Assembly (NCBI RefSeq): GCF_021295345.1 | Contig: NZ_JAIMJB010000001.1 | Location: 248,001-312,000, forward strand | Origin: Motilimonas eburnea | GTDB lineage: Bacteria; Pseudomonadota; Gammaproteobacteria; Enterobacterales; CBDFNC01 | DNA length: 64,000 nucleotides | Reading direction: 5' to 3' | Shown here: piece by piece, positions 37,320-47,521 of the stretch | Numbering within the stretch: the stretch's first letter is position 1 | Layout of the letters: each line of letters opens with the position of its first letter | Notes under the pieces: model-generated | Seen by the model: the letters and a program-made list of their open reading frames with translations, nothing else | Databases searched by the model: none | What the model was told of the DNA's origin: nothing | Position numbers and translations under genes: made by a program

Positions 37320-37434
37320 GGGGATCGACTGCGGGTGATGTCATTTCCGGTGCGATATCACTGCAGCAACTGCTGCCATGCACTTGTTCTATCCAAAGGG
37401 CGAGCTCTTCTTCGGATATGGGGGGGTTACTCAT
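37300..37434 (-). CDS. Small protein, 44 aa, overlapping the DUF2390 gene
   Basis: ATG 37434 to TAG 37300: MSNPPISEEELALWIEQV..., with an SSCCSD motif, ending DPHDEQAS. GGAG sits 5 nt before the ATG. Its last 20 nt overlap the start of the downstream gene in another frame, which suggests translational coupling. Acidic, no signal peptide, no recognised family. Confidence 0.5.
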   Translation of the reverse strand: MSNPPISEEELALWIEQVHGSSCCSDIAPEMTSPAVDPHDEQAS

Positions 37435-37568
37435 TTGGGCTCCGATACCAATTTTTCTGCGTATGTTACACAGTTTTTTGCCCGATGAATAAAATAAATT
37501 TGAGTCAAACTGGTGTGATTGTTAAAGTCGGCTGCAAATTAGGACAGTTTCAACAAAGAGCAAACAAA

Positions 37569-38045
37569 ATGATCGAAAAAAATACCGTAGTGCAGTTTTC
37601 TTATGAGCTAACCGATGCCGATGGTACTTTATTAGAAACCAGTCATGGCCAGCCTATTGCCTACCTACATGGCCAAGATAACATGCTAGCTGGCATCGAA
37701 GCGGCATTAGAAGGTAAGGCTGAAGGGGACGAAATAAAAGTAACCTTAGGGCCAAAAGAGGCTTACGGCGAGCGCCAAGCCGATGCGCAACAACGGATCC
37801 CGGTGAAGCACCTACAAGGCGCCAAAAAATGGCTGCCAGGCATGGTTGCCCAGGTGAATACCGACAATGGCCCACGCCAAGTGACGGTTGTTAAAGTCGG
37901 TAAGTTTATGATCACGGTTGATACCAATCACCCCTTTGCAGGCAAAACCTTGACCTTTGATATGAAGGTGATGGGAGTGCGTCCAGCAACAGAAGAAGAA
38001 ATTGCTCATAAGCATGCCCATGGTGAAGGCGGTCATAAGCATTAA
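37569..38045 (+). CDS. SlyD-like FKBP-type peptidyl-prolyl isomerase
   Basis: 158 residues from the ATG at 37569; the 104 extra codons upstream in frame overlap divergent genes and are not credible. FKBP domain with VVQFSYELTDADGTLLETS and PIAYLHGQDNMLAGIEAALEG, an insert-in-flap domain (about 70-125), and a short His-rich tail (HKHAHGEGGHKH) that could bind nickel, as in SlyD. Prolyl isomerase and chaperone activity expected. Confidence 0.9.
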   Translation: MIEKNTVVQFSYELTDADGTLLETSHGQPIAYLHGQDNMLAGIEAALEGKAEGDEIKVTLGPKEAYGERQADAQQRIPVKHLQGAKKWLPGMVAQVNTDNGPRQVTVVKVGKFMITVDTNHPFAGKTLTFDMKVMGVRPATEEEIAHKHAHGEGGHKH

Positions 38046-38059
38046 TTTGCTATTTGCTT

Positions 38060-38082
38060 AAGGAGCTTCGGCTCCTTTTTTT
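38060..38082 (+). terminator. Rho-independent terminator after slyD-like gene
   Basis: AAGGAGC-TTCG-GCTCCTT followed by Ts, 14 nt past the stop. Confidence 0.9.
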
Positions 38083-38171
38083 CAATCTCAATCATTGGCT
38101 CTGGGCCGATGCTTAGACTCATCATTCGTTTTAATTTACACTTGGTGCAATAGCACGTATTGGAGAAAACC

Positions 38172-39209
38172 ATGTCAACTTCCTCTTTAACTATTACTCG
38201 TCCCGATGATTGGCACGTTCACCTGCGTGATGGTGAGGCATTGGCAGACACCACCCGCGATATAAGCCGATATATGGGGCGCGCTATTATCATGCCTAAT
38301 TTAGTGCCACCGGTAACCGATACGGCAGCGGCGCTTGCTTATCGCGAACGCATTATGAGCCATAATACCAGTGCGACCTTTGAGCCCCTGATGGTGTTAT
38401 ATCTAACGGATAACACCACGGCCGAGGAAATACGTAAGGCGAAGGCAAGTGGTAAGGTCTACGCTGCGAAGCTTTACCCAGCAGGCGCCACAACCAACTC
38501 TGATTCAGGCGTGACGAGTGTCGATAATATCGTTGAGGCGGTTGCGGCAATGGAAGAAGTAGGCATGTTATTACTGGTTCATGGTGAAGTGACTCATCAC
38601 GATATTGATATCTTTGATCGTGAAGCGGTATTTATCGAGCAGGTCATGAAGCCATTGGTTGAGCGCTTTCCTAATCTAAAAATAGTGATGGAGCACATTA
38701 CCACTAAGCAAGCAGCAGAATTTGTCGCCAGTGCCAGCGATAACGTCGCTGCAACGATCACCGCTCACCATTTGCTGTATAACCGTAACCATATGTTGGT
38801 CGGGGGGATCAAACCGCATTTCTATTGTCTACCTATCCTAAAACGCAATATTCACCAACAAGCCTTGTTAGAAGCGGCAACCAGTGGCAATAAAAAGTTC
38901 TTTTTGGGAACGGACTCGGCCCCCCATGCACAAGGAGCGAAAGAGTCGGCTTGTGGTTGTGCTGGCTCGTACACGGCTCACGCTGCTATTGAGCTTTATG
39001 CCGAAGCATTTGAAATGATGGATGCGCTGGAAAACCTAGAGGCATTTGCTAGCTTTAATGGTCCCGATTTTTATGGCTTACCAAGAAACCAAGATAAGAT
39101 CACCTTGGTTAAAGAAGCGTGGCAAGTACCTGAAACCATGGCTTTTGGTTCTGATCAGGTGGTGCCGATTAAAGCCGGTGATACCATTTCGTGGAAAGTG
39201 GCCCCGTAA
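38172..39209 (+). CDS. pyrC: Dihydroorotase PyrC
   Basis: 345 residues from the ATG at 38172 (GGAG 6 nt upstream). Zinc-binding [10 protein letters not shown], the carbamoylated Lys in [15 protein letters not shown], and metal ligands in LLVHGEVT and EHITT. A late [15 protein letters not shown] loop is intact. Class II DHOase that cyclises carbamoyl aspartate in pyrimidine synthesis. Monocistronic. Confidence 0.95.
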   Translation: MSTSSLTITRPDDWHVHLRDGEALADTTRDISRYMGRAIIMPNLVPPVTDTAAALAYRERIMSHNTSATFEPLMVLYLTDNTTAEEIRKAKASGKVYAAKLYPAGATTNSDSGVTSVDNIVEAVAAMEEVGMLLLVHGEVTHHDIDIFDREAVFIEQVMKPLVERFPNLKIVMEHITTKQAAEFVASASDNVAATITAHHLLYNRNHMLVGGIKPHFYCLPILKRNIHQQALLEAATSGNKKFFLGTDSAPHAQGAKESACGCAGSYTAHAAIELYAEAFEMMDALENLEAFASFNGPDFYGLPRNQDKITLVKEAWQVPETMAFGSDQVVPIKAGDTISWKVAP

Positions 39210-39283
39210 CTTTTCACTTTTATGTCCTGCCCTTTGTTGAGGGCAGGCCTTGATAGACCGCTTCTTAATATCTTCCGCTGTTG

Positions 39284-39607
39284 TTACACCCAGGCCAAAA
39301 ACACCGCGAAACTGATGGCCAATACGAGGCTGACATAACACACCACGCGATATATCAAGTGGTTTTTGTAGCTTCCCAAAGCATAAAGACTAATGAGTGA
39401 AGTAAAGATGGCACTGAGTAAATATCCCTGGCCATTTGATCTATCATTAAGCATGGCGAAAAAGGTCTCGCGACTTAGCATCTGGGATTGACTTAGGTGG
39501 GTGGTCATGTCAATCCAACCATAACAAAAAATACCGCTGGCTAGGATAAACATGATCAATACGGCTATGGGATGAGCTTTTAAGCCTGTGAATGTAAGGT
39601 CTCGCAT
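39284..39607 (-). CDS. Small hypothetical membrane protein
   Basis: 107 residues with about three hydrophobic segments (VLIMFILASGIFCYGWI, YLLSAIFTSLISLYALGS, VVCYVSLVLAISFAVFLAWV). The layout suggests an inner-membrane protein. It lies alone between pyrC and the divergent cheV. Family not recognised. Confidence 0.6.
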   Translation of the reverse strand: MRDLTFTGLKAHPIAVLIMFILASGIFCYGWIDMTTHLSQSQMLSRETFFAMLNDRSNGQGYLLSAIFTSLISLYALGSYKNHLIYRVVCYVSLVLAISFAVFLAWV

Positions 39608-39730
39608 GAGGTAATACCAACAAAAATTAATGAAGTGCTCAGGTTTAGCAGTAAAGATAATTTACTTATACTAAAATGCTAATAAGCGTGTCGTGCGCAT
39701 AATAGCGAATAATCAACTTTAGAGGTAGGC

Positions 39731-40678
39731 ATGGCGACCATTCTTGATTCCGTTGATCAGCGAACTCAACTCGTCGGTGAAAACCGGCTCGAGCTACTCA
39801 TGTTTAGATTACAAAGCTCACAGTTGTTTGCCATCAATGTGTTTAAAGTAAAAGAAGTGGTGAAATTGCCACCGCTTAATTCATTACCCAATTCTCACCC
39901 TAAGGTGTGTGGGGTGGCGACACTACGTGGCCACAGCATCCCAGTGATTAACCTGCGTGAAGCCATCGGTATGAGGCCGTTGCCGATTGACGAAGAGTGC
40001 AACCTGATCGTCACCGAATATAATCGGACCGTACAGGGCTTTCTGGTGGGTAAAGTTGAAAACATCGTCAACTTAACTTGGCAGAATATCATGCCGCCGC
40101 CAAATACGGTGGGTAAGGCACACTATCTCACCGCTATAACTAAAGTCGAGCATGAAGAGCAGCAACGCTTGGTTGAGATTATCGACGTGGAAAAGGTGTT
40201 AGCTGAAATTGTGACCTACAATATCGAGATAACAAAAGGCACCTTAGATGAAGCGATCGTCAATGAGTTTGTTGGCCGTAAAGTGCTTCATGCCGATGAC
40301 TCTCCCACCGCGAGACGCCAAGTTTCGGATACCTTAGAACAACTTGGTCTTAATGTTATCGGTGTTGAGAATGGCATGGAAGCGCTCAAGCTACTGAAGC
40401 AATGGTGTGATGAAGGTAAAGTGGTCAAAGATGAAATATTACTCTTGATCACCGACGCCGAAATGCCCGTGATGGACGGTTATAAATTAACCTATGAAAT
40501 TCGTAACGACCCGCGAATGAGTGATTTATATATCGCTTTAAATACCTCTTTGAGTGGGAGCTTCAACAATGCCATGGTAGAAAAAGTAGGGTGTGATGCG
40601 TTTATTTCTAAATTCCAACCAGACTTACTCGTGGAGGTTGCGCAAACGCGCTTGAAGCAAGTTTTAGGTAAAGATTAG
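39731..40678 (+). CDS. cheV: CheV-type chemotaxis adaptor (CheW plus receiver)
   Basis: 315 residues. The N-terminal CheW domain (about 15-155; FAINVFKVKEVVKLP, GVATLRGHSIPVINL) couples receptors to CheA, and the C-terminal receiver (about 175-310) has HADDSPTARR, phospho-Asp in LLITDAEMPVMDG and Lys in ISKFQPD. GAGG lies 6 nt upstream of the ATG. It stands alone, away from other chemotaxis genes. Confidence 0.92.
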   Translation: MATILDSVDQRTQLVGENRLELLMFRLQSSQLFAINVFKVKEVVKLPPLNSLPNSHPKVCGVATLRGHSIPVINLREAIGMRPLPIDEECNLIVTEYNRTVQGFLVGKVENIVNLTWQNIMPPPNTVGKAHYLTAITKVEHEEQQRLVEIIDVEKVLAEIVTYNIEITKGTLDEAIVNEFVGRKVLHADDSPTARRQVSDTLEQLGLNVIGVENGMEALKLLKQWCDEGKVVKDEILLLITDAEMPVMDGYKLTYEIRNDPRMSDLYIALNTSLSGSFNNAMVEKVGCDAFISKFQPDLLVEVAQTRLKQVLGKD

Positions 40679-40861
40679 TGCCCGTTACTTTCTTATTTAG
40701 GCAAAGGCGTCAAGATTTGCTGCAAATTTAGGCGCAAACACACCGTTAATGCGACTACCTTCACTAATTGTCCCATTTGTATTCTCGACTATGGGACCAA
40801 CCATCGCTATAATGCCGCGTCAAATTCTAGGTTAGCACCTATTAAAACATATCATTTTGTA

Positions 40862-40948
40862 AGGTAGGCCTTGCCTATCTTGACTTTTTAGCAATAAAAG
40901 GTAGTTTGCTACCTTTTGAAAGATAGATTTCGGCCAGCCAGCGCCGAA
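40862..40948 (+). promoter_or_regulatory. Three consecutive hairpins in the trigger-factor leader
   Basis: Stem 1: AGGTAGGC/GCCTATCT (40862-40880). Stem 2: perfect 9 bp AAAAGGTAG/CTACCTTTT (40896-40917). Stem 3: TTCGGC/GCCGAA (40929-40948), ending 8 nt before the GAGGT ribosome site. They could control translation or mRNA stability; no known riboswitch class is recognised. Confidence 0.45.
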
Positions 40949-40966
40949 CAGAATTGAGGTAATATA

Positions 40967-42280
40967 ATGCAAGCTTCTGTAGAGACGACTCAAGGACTAG
41001 AACGCCGTCTGACTATCACCGTACCTGGTGAAAACTTTGATAAAGAATTAGACAGCCGTTTACGTCAACTAGCAAAAACACAGCGTATTGACGGTTTCCG
41101 TCCAGGTAAAGTACCCGCTAAAGTAATCAAGAAGCGTTTTGGTGCCGCTGTTTCTAACGAAGTTGCTGGCGAATTAATGCAACGTAATTTCTTTGAAGCC
41201 ATTATGGCTGAAAAGCTAAACCCAGCCGGTGCGCCAGCATTCACACCTAATGAGCGTAAAGAAGGTGACGATTTCACTTTCGTTGCGACATTTGAAGTTT
41301 ACCCAGAAGTAGCTCTGGGCGATTTCTCAGCATTAGAAGTTGAGAAAAAAGTGGCGTCTGTGACCGATGCAGATCTAGACAACATGTTGGTTACACTACA
41401 AAAGCAACATGCGACATGGGCAGAAGTTGATACCGCAGCTGATGATGAAAACCAAGTAACCATTGATTTCGTTGGCTCGATTGATGGCGAAGAATTTGAC
41501 GGTGGTAAAGCAGAAGGCTTCAAACTTGCGATTGGCTCTGGCCGTATGATCCCAGGCTTTGAAGAAGGCGTGAAAGGTAAAAAAGCGGGTGAATCATTTG
41601 AAATCGATGTGACCTTCCCTGAAGACTACCATGCTGAAAACTTAAAAGGTAAAGCGGCTAAGTTTGCGATTACTGTCTCTAAAGTCGAAGCTCTAGAGCT
41701 TCCAGAAGTGAACGAAGAGTTCGTGAAGAAGTTTGGTGTTGCGAGCGGCGATTTAGAAGAGCTAAAAGCCGAAGTGAAGAAAAACATGGCACGTGAACTT
41801 GAGCAAACACTGAAGAACACAGTGAAAGAGCAAGTGCTTGATGCGGTTGTTAACGCGAACGAAATTGATGTACCAAAAGCCCTAGTAGCGAATGAAGTAG
41901 ATGTACTACGTCAACAAGCAATGCAACGTTTTGGTGGCCAAGTTGACCCTAAAAACATGCCTGAACTACCTGCTGAGTTGTTCGAAGAGCAAGCCGTTCG
42001 TCGCGTTAAAGTAGGCCTACTACTTGGCGAAGTGATTCGTTCAAACGAGCTAAAAGTTGACGAAGCGCGTGTAGACGCTATTATCGAAAATGCAGCATCT
42101 GCTTATGAAGATCCCGCTGAAGTAGTGGCATACTACAAAGGCAACAAAGAAGCACTGCAAAACATTCAAAACGTAGCGTTAGAAGAGCAAGCGGTTGACT
42201 TCGTTCTAGAAAAAGCGAAAGTGGTGGAAAAAGAAGCAACTTTCGACGAAGTAATGAATAAAGCAGCGGCAAACGCATAA
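40967..42280 (+). CDS. tig: Trigger factor
   Basis: 437 residues. Ribosome-binding domain with the signature [17 protein letters not shown] near residue 45, a central FKBP-type isomerase domain (about 150-245; [20 protein letters not shown]) and a long helical C-terminal chaperone domain. It binds nascent chains at the ribosome exit. Codon use is strongly biased to CTA, GTA and GTT, like the left-end binding protein, indicating high expression. Confidence 0.96.
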   Translation: MQASVETTQGLERRLTITVPGENFDKELDSRLRQLAKTQRIDGFRPGKVPAKVIKKRFGAAVSNEVAGELMQRNFFEAIMAEKLNPAGAPAFTPNERKEGDDFTFVATFEVYPEVALGDFSALEVEKKVASVTDADLDNMLVTLQKQHATWAEVDTAADDENQVTIDFVGSIDGEEFDGGKAEGFKLAIGSGRMIPGFEEGVKGKKAGESFEIDVTFPEDYHAENLKGKAAKFAITVSKVEALELPEVNEEFVKKFGVASGDLEELKAEVKKNMARELEQTLKNTVKEQVLDAVVNANEIDVPKALVANEVDVLRQQAMQRFGGQVDPKNMPELPAELFEEQAVRRVKVGLLLGEVIRSNELKVDEARVDAIIENAASAYEDPAEVVAYYKGNKEALQNIQNVALEEQAVDFVLEKAKVVEKEATFDEVMNKAAANA

Positions 42281-42313
42281 TAGATTTGACATCTCGTCTA
42301 ATCTAATCATTAT

Positions 42314-42348
42314 AATGGCTCGTGTGACTGTTCACCCGAGCCATTTTT
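42314..42348 (+). terminator. Terminator between tig and clpP
   Basis: AATGGCTCG/CGAGCCATT, 9 bp with a 14-nt loop and five T. It suggests partial separation of tig from clpP transcription. Confidence 0.8.
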
Positions 42349-42366
42349 GTTTAAGGATAATCATCT

Positions 42367-42990
42367 ATGTCGAGAGGCTTTGATAATATGTTTGATACGC
42401 CAAGTAACGCACTTGTCCCTATGGTTATAGAGCAAACAGCCAAAGGTGAGCGCTCTTTTGATATCTATTCACGTTTGCTTAAAGAGCGAGTGATTTTTCT
42501 TACGGGCCCAGTTGAAGATCACATGGCCAACTTAGTGGTTGCTCAATTGCTGTTTCTTGAATCAGAAAATCCAGACAAAGATATCTTCCTTTACATCAAT
42601 TCACCAGGTGGATCAATCAGTGCGGGGATGTCAATCTATGACACCATGCAATTTATCAAACCGGATGTCAGCACCGTCTGTATGGGCATGGCTGCGAGCA
42701 TGGGCGCCTTTTTATTAGCCGGCGGCGCAGCGGGTAAACGTCATGTGTTACCTAATGCTAAGGTGATGATTCACCAACCTTTAGGTGGGTTCCAAGGGCA
42801 AGCGTCTGACATTGAAATTCACGCCCAAGAGATCATTCGTATTAAGCGTAAAATGAATGAGTTATTGGCAGAGCACACAGGTCAAGAATATGATGTGATT
42901 GCTCGAGATACGGATAGAGACAACTTTATGACGGCTCAGCAAGCGGTTGACTACGGATTAGTTGACTCAATTCTGCAGCGTCGTGATTAA
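42367..42990 (+). CDS. clpP: ClpP protease proteolytic subunit
   Basis: 207 residues. Catalytic triad S111 (MAASMGAF), H136 (MIHQPLGG) and D185. A short N-terminal propeptide is expected to be removed. It forms two heptameric rings and works with ClpX, encoded 112 nt downstream. Confidence 0.97.
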   Translation: MSRGFDNMFDTPSNALVPMVIEQTAKGERSFDIYSRLLKERVIFLTGPVEDHMANLVVAQLLFLESENPDKDIFLYINSPGGSISAGMSIYDTMQFIKPDVSTVCMGMAASMGAFLLAGGAAGKRHVLPNAKVMIHQPLGGFQGQASDIEIHAQEIIRIKRKMNELLAEHTGQEYDVIARDTDRDNFMTAQQAVDYGLVDSILQRRD

Positions 42991-43102
42991 GCAATTATCC
43001 CATAAATGAATTAAACTGAGAGCAAGCAGTCGCTCCAACAGTAATAGCGTTCAAAGCAGGCTTTGAACAGAAATATGAAAAAGCCAAAGGTGAGGTTAAC
43101 GA

Positions 43103-44386
43103 ATGACAGATAAGCGTAAAGGTGAGGGAGATAGCGGTAAGCTGTTGTATTGTTCTTTCTGTGGCAAAAGCCAACATGAAGTTAGAAAGCTTATCGCTGG
43201 CCCTTCCGTTTATATCTGTGATGAGTGTGTTGAGCTTTGTAACGATATTATTCGTGAAGAAATCAAAGAAATCGCTCCAAAACAGGAAGGTGATCGCTTA
43301 CCGACTCCCCATGAGATCAGAGCGCACTTAGATGATTATGTCATCGGCCAAGAGCATGCCAAGAAGGTGCTATCGGTGGCGGTTTATAACCACTATAAAC
43401 GCCTTCGCAATGCCGATAAGGTGACCGATGGGGTGGAATTAGGTAAAAGTAACATTTTGCTTATTGGCCCTACAGGTAGTGGTAAAACATTACTTGCAGA
43501 GACATTAGCAAGATTACTTGATGTTCCTTTTACCATGGCCGATGCGACCACGCTAACTGAAGCGGGTTATGTTGGTGAAGATGTTGAAAACATCATTCAA
43601 AAGCTACTGCAAAAGTGTGACTACGATGTCGAGAAGGCCCAGCGCGGTATTGTTTATATTGATGAAATAGACAAAATATCACGTAAGTCGGACAACCCAT
43701 CGATTACCCGTGACGTATCGGGTGAAGGGGTACAGCAGGCTTTGTTGAAACTGATCGAAGGCACTGTCGCCTCAGTACCGCCACAAGGTGGACGTAAGCA
43801 TCCGCAGCAAGAGTTTTTACAAGTTGATACCAGTAAGATCCTATTCATCTGTGGTGGTGCTTTTGCAGGCCTAGATAAGGTCATCGAACAACGCGTTCAT
43901 ACCGGTACCGGAATTGGTTTTGGTGCGCAGGTCAAATCGAAAGATGATAAGGCTACCTTGTCAGAAATTTTCACCAAAACGGAGCCAGAGGATTTAGTCA
44001 AGTACGGCCTGATCCCTGAGTTTATCGGCCGTTTGCCGGTGGTTGCAACGCTCACCGAGCTTGATGCAGATGCCTTAATTCAAATTCTGAAAGAGCCAAA
44101 GAATGCGCTAACTAAGCAATATGCGGCCCTGTTTGAACTAGAAGATGTTGAACTTGAGTTTCGCGATGATGCCCTGCGTGCCATTGCTGCTAAAGCCATG
44201 GAGCGTAAAACAGGTGCACGTGGTTTGCGTTCAATCGTAGAGCAAGTGCTACTCGACACCATGTATGACTTACCTTCGGTCAATGATGTTAGCAAGGTAG
44301 TGATTGATGAAACCGTTATTAAAGGTGAATCTGATCCTATTCTTATCTATCAAAGTAATGATAACAAGGCGGCATCAGCTGACTAA
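43103..44386 (+). CDS. clpX: ClpX ATPase subunit of ClpXP
   Basis: 427 residues. N-terminal zinc-binding domain with C17, C20, C39 and C42; Walker [15 protein letters not shown]; Walker [10 protein letters not shown]; pore loop GYVGED; and RKH and IGF-type loops ([25 protein letters not shown]). Unfolds ssrA-tagged and other substrates into ClpP. AAGGTGAGG precedes the ATG. Confidence 0.97.
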   Translation: MTDKRKGEGDSGKLLYCSFCGKSQHEVRKLIAGPSVYICDECVELCNDIIREEIKEIAPKQEGDRLPTPHEIRAHLDDYVIGQEHAKKVLSVAVYNHYKRLRNADKVTDGVELGKSNILLIGPTGSGKTLLAETLARLLDVPFTMADATTLTEAGYVGEDVENIIQKLLQKCDYDVEKAQRGIVYIDEIDKISRKSDNPSITRDVSGEGVQQALLKLIEGTVASVPPQGGRKHPQQEFLQVDTSKILFICGGAFAGLDKVIEQRVHTGTGIGFGAQVKSKDDKATLSEIFTKTEPEDLVKYGLIPEFIGRLPVVATLTELDADALIQILKEPKNALTKQYAALFELEDVELEFRDDALRAIAAKAMERKTGARGLRSIVEQVLLDTMYDLPSVNDVSKVVIDETVIKGESDPILIYQSNDNKAASAD

Positions 44387-44411
44387 ACTGACGGTTAATT
44401 AGTCAGTTAAG

Positions 44412-44434
44412 AAGGGGCCAACGGCCCCTTTTTT
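44412..44434 (+). terminator. Rho-independent terminator after clpX
   Basis: AAGGGGCC-AAC-GGCCCCTT followed by Ts. Confidence 0.92.
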
Positions 44435-44461
44435 ACTTTTTTGCAAATTTACTTCATATGC

Positions 44462-44490
44462 CATTGAATATCCTGCTGTTGCCCCAATAT
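44462..44490 (+). promoter_or_regulatory. Sigma32-like heat-shock promoter of lon
   Basis: A -35-like CATTGAA and -10-like CCCCAATAT are separated by 13 bp, close to the sigma32 consensus CTTGAA-N13/14-CCCCATNT. It is 44 nt upstream of the lon ATG. Confidence 0.6.
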
Positions 44491-44533
44491 ACTCAAAAGA
44501 AGATGGCCCAGTATTCGAAAAAGAGAGGACATA

Positions 44534-46882
44534 ATGAGTTTAGAGCGTAATGCACGCATAGAGATCCCTGTCTTACCCCTAAGGGATGTAGTGGTATATC
44601 CACATATGGTCATCCCACTTTTTGTTGGTCGCGAAAAATCCATCTCTTGTTTAGAAGCGGCCATGGATCAAGATAAACAAGTATTGTTAGTCGCTCAGCG
44701 TGATGCGTCTAAGGATGATCCTGACACCACTGATATGTTTGAAGTGGGGACCATAGCCAATATTTTGCAACTCCTTAAGCTGCCTGATGGCACGGTGAAA
44801 GTACTGGTTGAGGGTAGCCGTCGCGCCAAGCTGGAATGTTTCCTTGATAAGGAAGAGTTCTTTGTCGGTGAAGTGACTGAATTGAGCACCGACAGCATTG
44901 ATGAGCGTGAAGAAGAAGTTTTAGTGCGAAGTGCCATCAGTCAATTCGAAGGTTACGTTAAGCTAAACAAGAAGATCCCACCCGAAGTCATGACCTCAGT
45001 GAGTGCGATTGATGATGCGGACCGCCTAGCTGATACCATGGCGGCGCACATGCCACTCAAGCTTGAAGATAAACAAACGGTACTGGAAATTTCACAAGTA
45101 CCGGAGCGTTTAGAGTACTTGATGGCAATGATGGAATCTGAGATCGATTTGCTACAGGTTGAGAAGAAAATCCGCAGCCGTGTCAAAAAGCAAATGGAAA
45201 AAAGCCAGCGCGAGTATTACCTCAACGAGCAAATGAAGGCGATTCAAAAAGAATTGGGTGAGCTAGATGATGCCCCTGATGAGTTCGAAGCCTTAGCGAA
45301 AAAGGTCGATGAAGCGGGCATGACCGAAGAAGGTAAAGAAAAGACCTTAGCGGAATTGCAAAAGCTAAAAATGATGTCGCCCATGTCGGCAGAAGCCACA
45401 GTCGTGCGCAGCTATATTGATTGGATGATAGGCGTACCGTGGAAAAAACGCTCTAAGGTGAAAAAAGATCTCGCCAAAGCACAGGACATTCTCGATGCCG
45501 ATCATTACGGGTTAGAGAAAGTCAAAGAGCGTATCTTAGAGTATTTGGCGGTGCAAAACCGTATTAATAAACTCAAGGGCCCGATCCTTTGTTTAGTTGG
45601 GCCTCCGGGCGTCGGTAAAACCTCATTGGGCCAGTCCATCGCGAAAGCTACTGGGCGCAAATACGTACGCATGGCTTTAGGTGGGGTGCGAGATGAAGCC
45701 GAAATCCGCGGTCATCGCCGTACTTATATTGGCTCTATGCCGGGTAAGTTGATTCAAAAAATGTCTAAGGTTGGCGTGAAAAATCCGCTGTTCTTGCTTG
45801 ATGAAATCGACAAGATGGCATCGGATATGCGCGGCGATCCGGCGTCTGCGTTATTGGAAGTATTAGACCCTGAGCAAAATAACAGCTTTAACGATCACTA
45901 TCTTGAAGTGGATTATGATCTGTCTGATGTGATGTTCGTGGCTACGTCAAACTCAATGAACATTCCGGGCCCTTTACTCGACAGAATGGAAGTGATTCGT
46001 TTATCGGGATACACCGAAGATGAAAAACTCAATATTGCTAAGCAACACTTACTTGATAAGCAAATTAAGCGAAATGGCTTAAAATCAGGTGAAATAGTAG
46101 TCGAAGACTCAGCCATCATAGGTATTATTCGTTACTATACCCGTGAAGCTGGCGTGCGTAGCTTGGAGCGGGAAATTTCCAAATTATGCCGCAAAGCAGT
46201 TAAAAAGATATTGCTGAACAAAGATATCAAGTCGGTGACCATCAATATGGAAAACCTCAAGGAATACCTAGGTGTGCAAAAATGCGACTATGGTAAAGCG
46301 GAGGAGCATAATCAAATCGGCCAAGTCACAGGTCTGGCTTGGACCGAAGTTGGCGGCGATTTACTCACCATTGAAACATCTGCGGTGCCTGGCAAGGGTA
46401 AGTTGACCCATACCGGTTCCCTAGGTGATGTGATGCAAGAATCGATTCAAGCTGCGATGACGGTGGTGCGCTCGCGCGCTGAAAAGTTACGGATTAATGC
46501 CGACTTTTACGAAAAACGCGACATTCATGTGCATGTGCCCGAAGGGGCTACGCCAAAGGATGGCCCGAGTGCAGGTATTGCCATGTGTACTGCTTTAGTT
46601 TCGTCTTTAACAGGTAACCCAGTCAAAGCCAATGTGGCGATGACAGGTGAAATTACACTACGTGGTGAAGTTCTGCCAATCGGTGGTTTAAAAGAAAAAC
46701 TATTAGCGGCACTACGAGGCGGTATTAAAACCGTATTAATCCCACACGAAAACGTGCGTGATCTAGAAGAAATTCCAGAGAATGTGACGCGTGAACTCGA
46801 AATTATACCGGTGCGTTGGATTGATGAGGTCCTTGCCGTTGCACTGCAAGAGCACCCAGAAAAATTTCAAGTAGTGAGTTAA
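44534..46882 (+). CDS. lon: Lon protease, ATP-dependent
   Basis: 782 residues, normal size. LonA N-domain ([19 protein letters not shown]), coiled coil, AAA+ module with [12 protein letters not shown] and FLLDEIDKM, and a Ser-Lys dyad domain ([11 protein letters not shown] with the catalytic Ser near 678; [10 protein letters not shown] with Lys near 720). Degrades misfolded and regulatory proteins. It has its own heat-shock-like promoter after the clpX terminator. Confidence 0.97.
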   Translation: MSLERNARIEIPVLPLRDVVVYPHMVIPLFVGREKSISCLEAAMDQDKQVLLVAQRDASKDDPDTTDMFEVGTIANILQLLKLPDGTVKVLVEGSRRAKLECFLDKEEFFVGEVTELSTDSIDEREEEVLVRSAISQFEGYVKLNKKIPPEVMTSVSAIDDADRLADTMAAHMPLKLEDKQTVLEISQVPERLEYLMAMMESEIDLLQVEKKIRSRVKKQMEKSQREYYLNEQMKAIQKELGELDDAPDEFEALAKKVDEAGMTEEGKEKTLAELQKLKMMSPMSAEATVVRSYIDWMIGVPWKKRSKVKKDLAKAQDILDADHYGLEKVKERILEYLAVQNRINKLKGPILCLVGPPGVGKTSLGQSIAKATGRKYVRMALGGVRDEAEIRGHRRTYIGSMPGKLIQKMSKVGVKNPLFLLDEIDKMASDMRGDPASALLEVLDPEQNNSFNDHYLEVDYDLSDVMFVATSNSMNIPGPLLDRMEVIRLSGYTEDEKLNIAKQHLLDKQIKRNGLKSGEIVVEDSAIIGIIRYYTREAGVRSLEREISKLCRKAVKKILLNKDIKSVTINMENLKEYLGVQKCDYGKAEEHNQIGQVTGLAWTEVGGDLLTIETSAVPGKGKLTHTGSLGDVMQESIQAAMTVVRSRAEKLRINADFYEKRDIHVHVPEGATPKDGPSAGIAMCTALVSSLTGNPVKANVAMTGEITLRGEVLPIGGLKEKLLAALRGGIKTVLIPHENVRDLEEIPENVTRELEIIPVRWIDEVLAVALQEHPEKFQVVS

Positions 46883-46946
46883 GGTAAATGGGGTCGAAAA
46901 AACTTGATGATCCGCAAAGTTAGCGGGTTTCAGGGGCAAATTTGCT

Positions 46947-46968
46947 TGCCAGCCACCCTCGGCTGGCA
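46947..46968 (+). terminator. GC-rich hairpin after lon
   Basis: TGCCAGCC-ACCCTC-GGCTGGCA, 65 nt past the lon stop. No U-tract follows directly, so termination is uncertain. Confidence 0.5.
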
Positions 46969-47055
46969 GTAGATTTAACCAGATTGATATTTTGCTTTAC
47001 CGATTCTGATGATGGGCCAAGTGTCAAATTCTCAATATTGATGGGGTTAGGAAAG

Positions 47056-47070
47056 ACTAACTGAGTTAGT
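47056..47070. promoter_or_regulatory. Palindrome in the hupB leader
   Basis: ACTAACT-G-AGTTAGT is a perfect 15-bp palindrome, flanked by a near-match outer pair (GGGGTTA at about 47043 and TTACCCC ending 47076). It lies 40 nt upstream of the hupB start; operator or leader hairpin is undecided. Confidence 0.4.
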
Positions 47071-47109
47071 TACCCCAGATTAAGTATAAGAACTATAGGG
47101 GACAAAATA

Positions 47110-47382
47110 GTGAATAAAGCTCAACTTATCGACAAAGTAGCTGATGGTGCAGATCTTTCTAAAGCCGCAGCGGGACGCGCGTTAGATGCATTCGTAGATG
47201 CAGTTACCGAAAGCCTGAAGTCGGGTGATCAGGTTGCACTGATCGGTTTTGGTACTTTTGCCGTTAAAGAGCGTAGTGCTCGCACCGGTCGTAATCCACA
47301 AACTGGCGCAACAATTGAAATTGCTGCTGCTAACGTACCTGGCTTTAAAGCAGGTAAAGCGCTTAAAGACGCTTGTAACTAA
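47110..47382 (+). CDS. hupB: DNA-binding protein HU-beta
   Basis: 90 residues, start GTG. Family signature [21 protein letters not shown] forms the DNA-bending arm. The lon-hupB-ppiD order is conserved in many gammaproteobacteria. Bends DNA and organises the nucleoid. Confidence 0.96.
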   Translation: MNKAQLIDKVADGADLSKAAAGRALDAFVDAVTESLKSGDQVALIGFGTFAVKERSARTGRNPQTGATIEIAAANVPGFKAGKALKDACN

Positions 47383-47454
47383 TCAAAGAGTTTGCAGACC
47401 CTCAGGCTGAAACTTGATACACTTGGGCATCAGTGCTCAAGAGCAGATACTCTG

Positions 47455-47482
47455 GCGCATCTTTGACTGATGCGCTTTTTTT
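47455..47482 (+). terminator. Rho-independent terminator after hupB
   Basis: GCGCATC-TTTGACT-GATGCGC followed by seven T. Confidence 0.92.
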
Positions 47483-47521
47483 ATTTAGGTTTTGTCCAGG
47501 GAATTAAGAGAGAAGTACAGC

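Noticed and set aside
37257-37568. N-terminal extension of the SlyD-like protein
   Set aside because: The extra 104 codons overlap two minus-strand genes, include a Cys-rich unlikely segment, and the family starts at MIEKNTVVQF.
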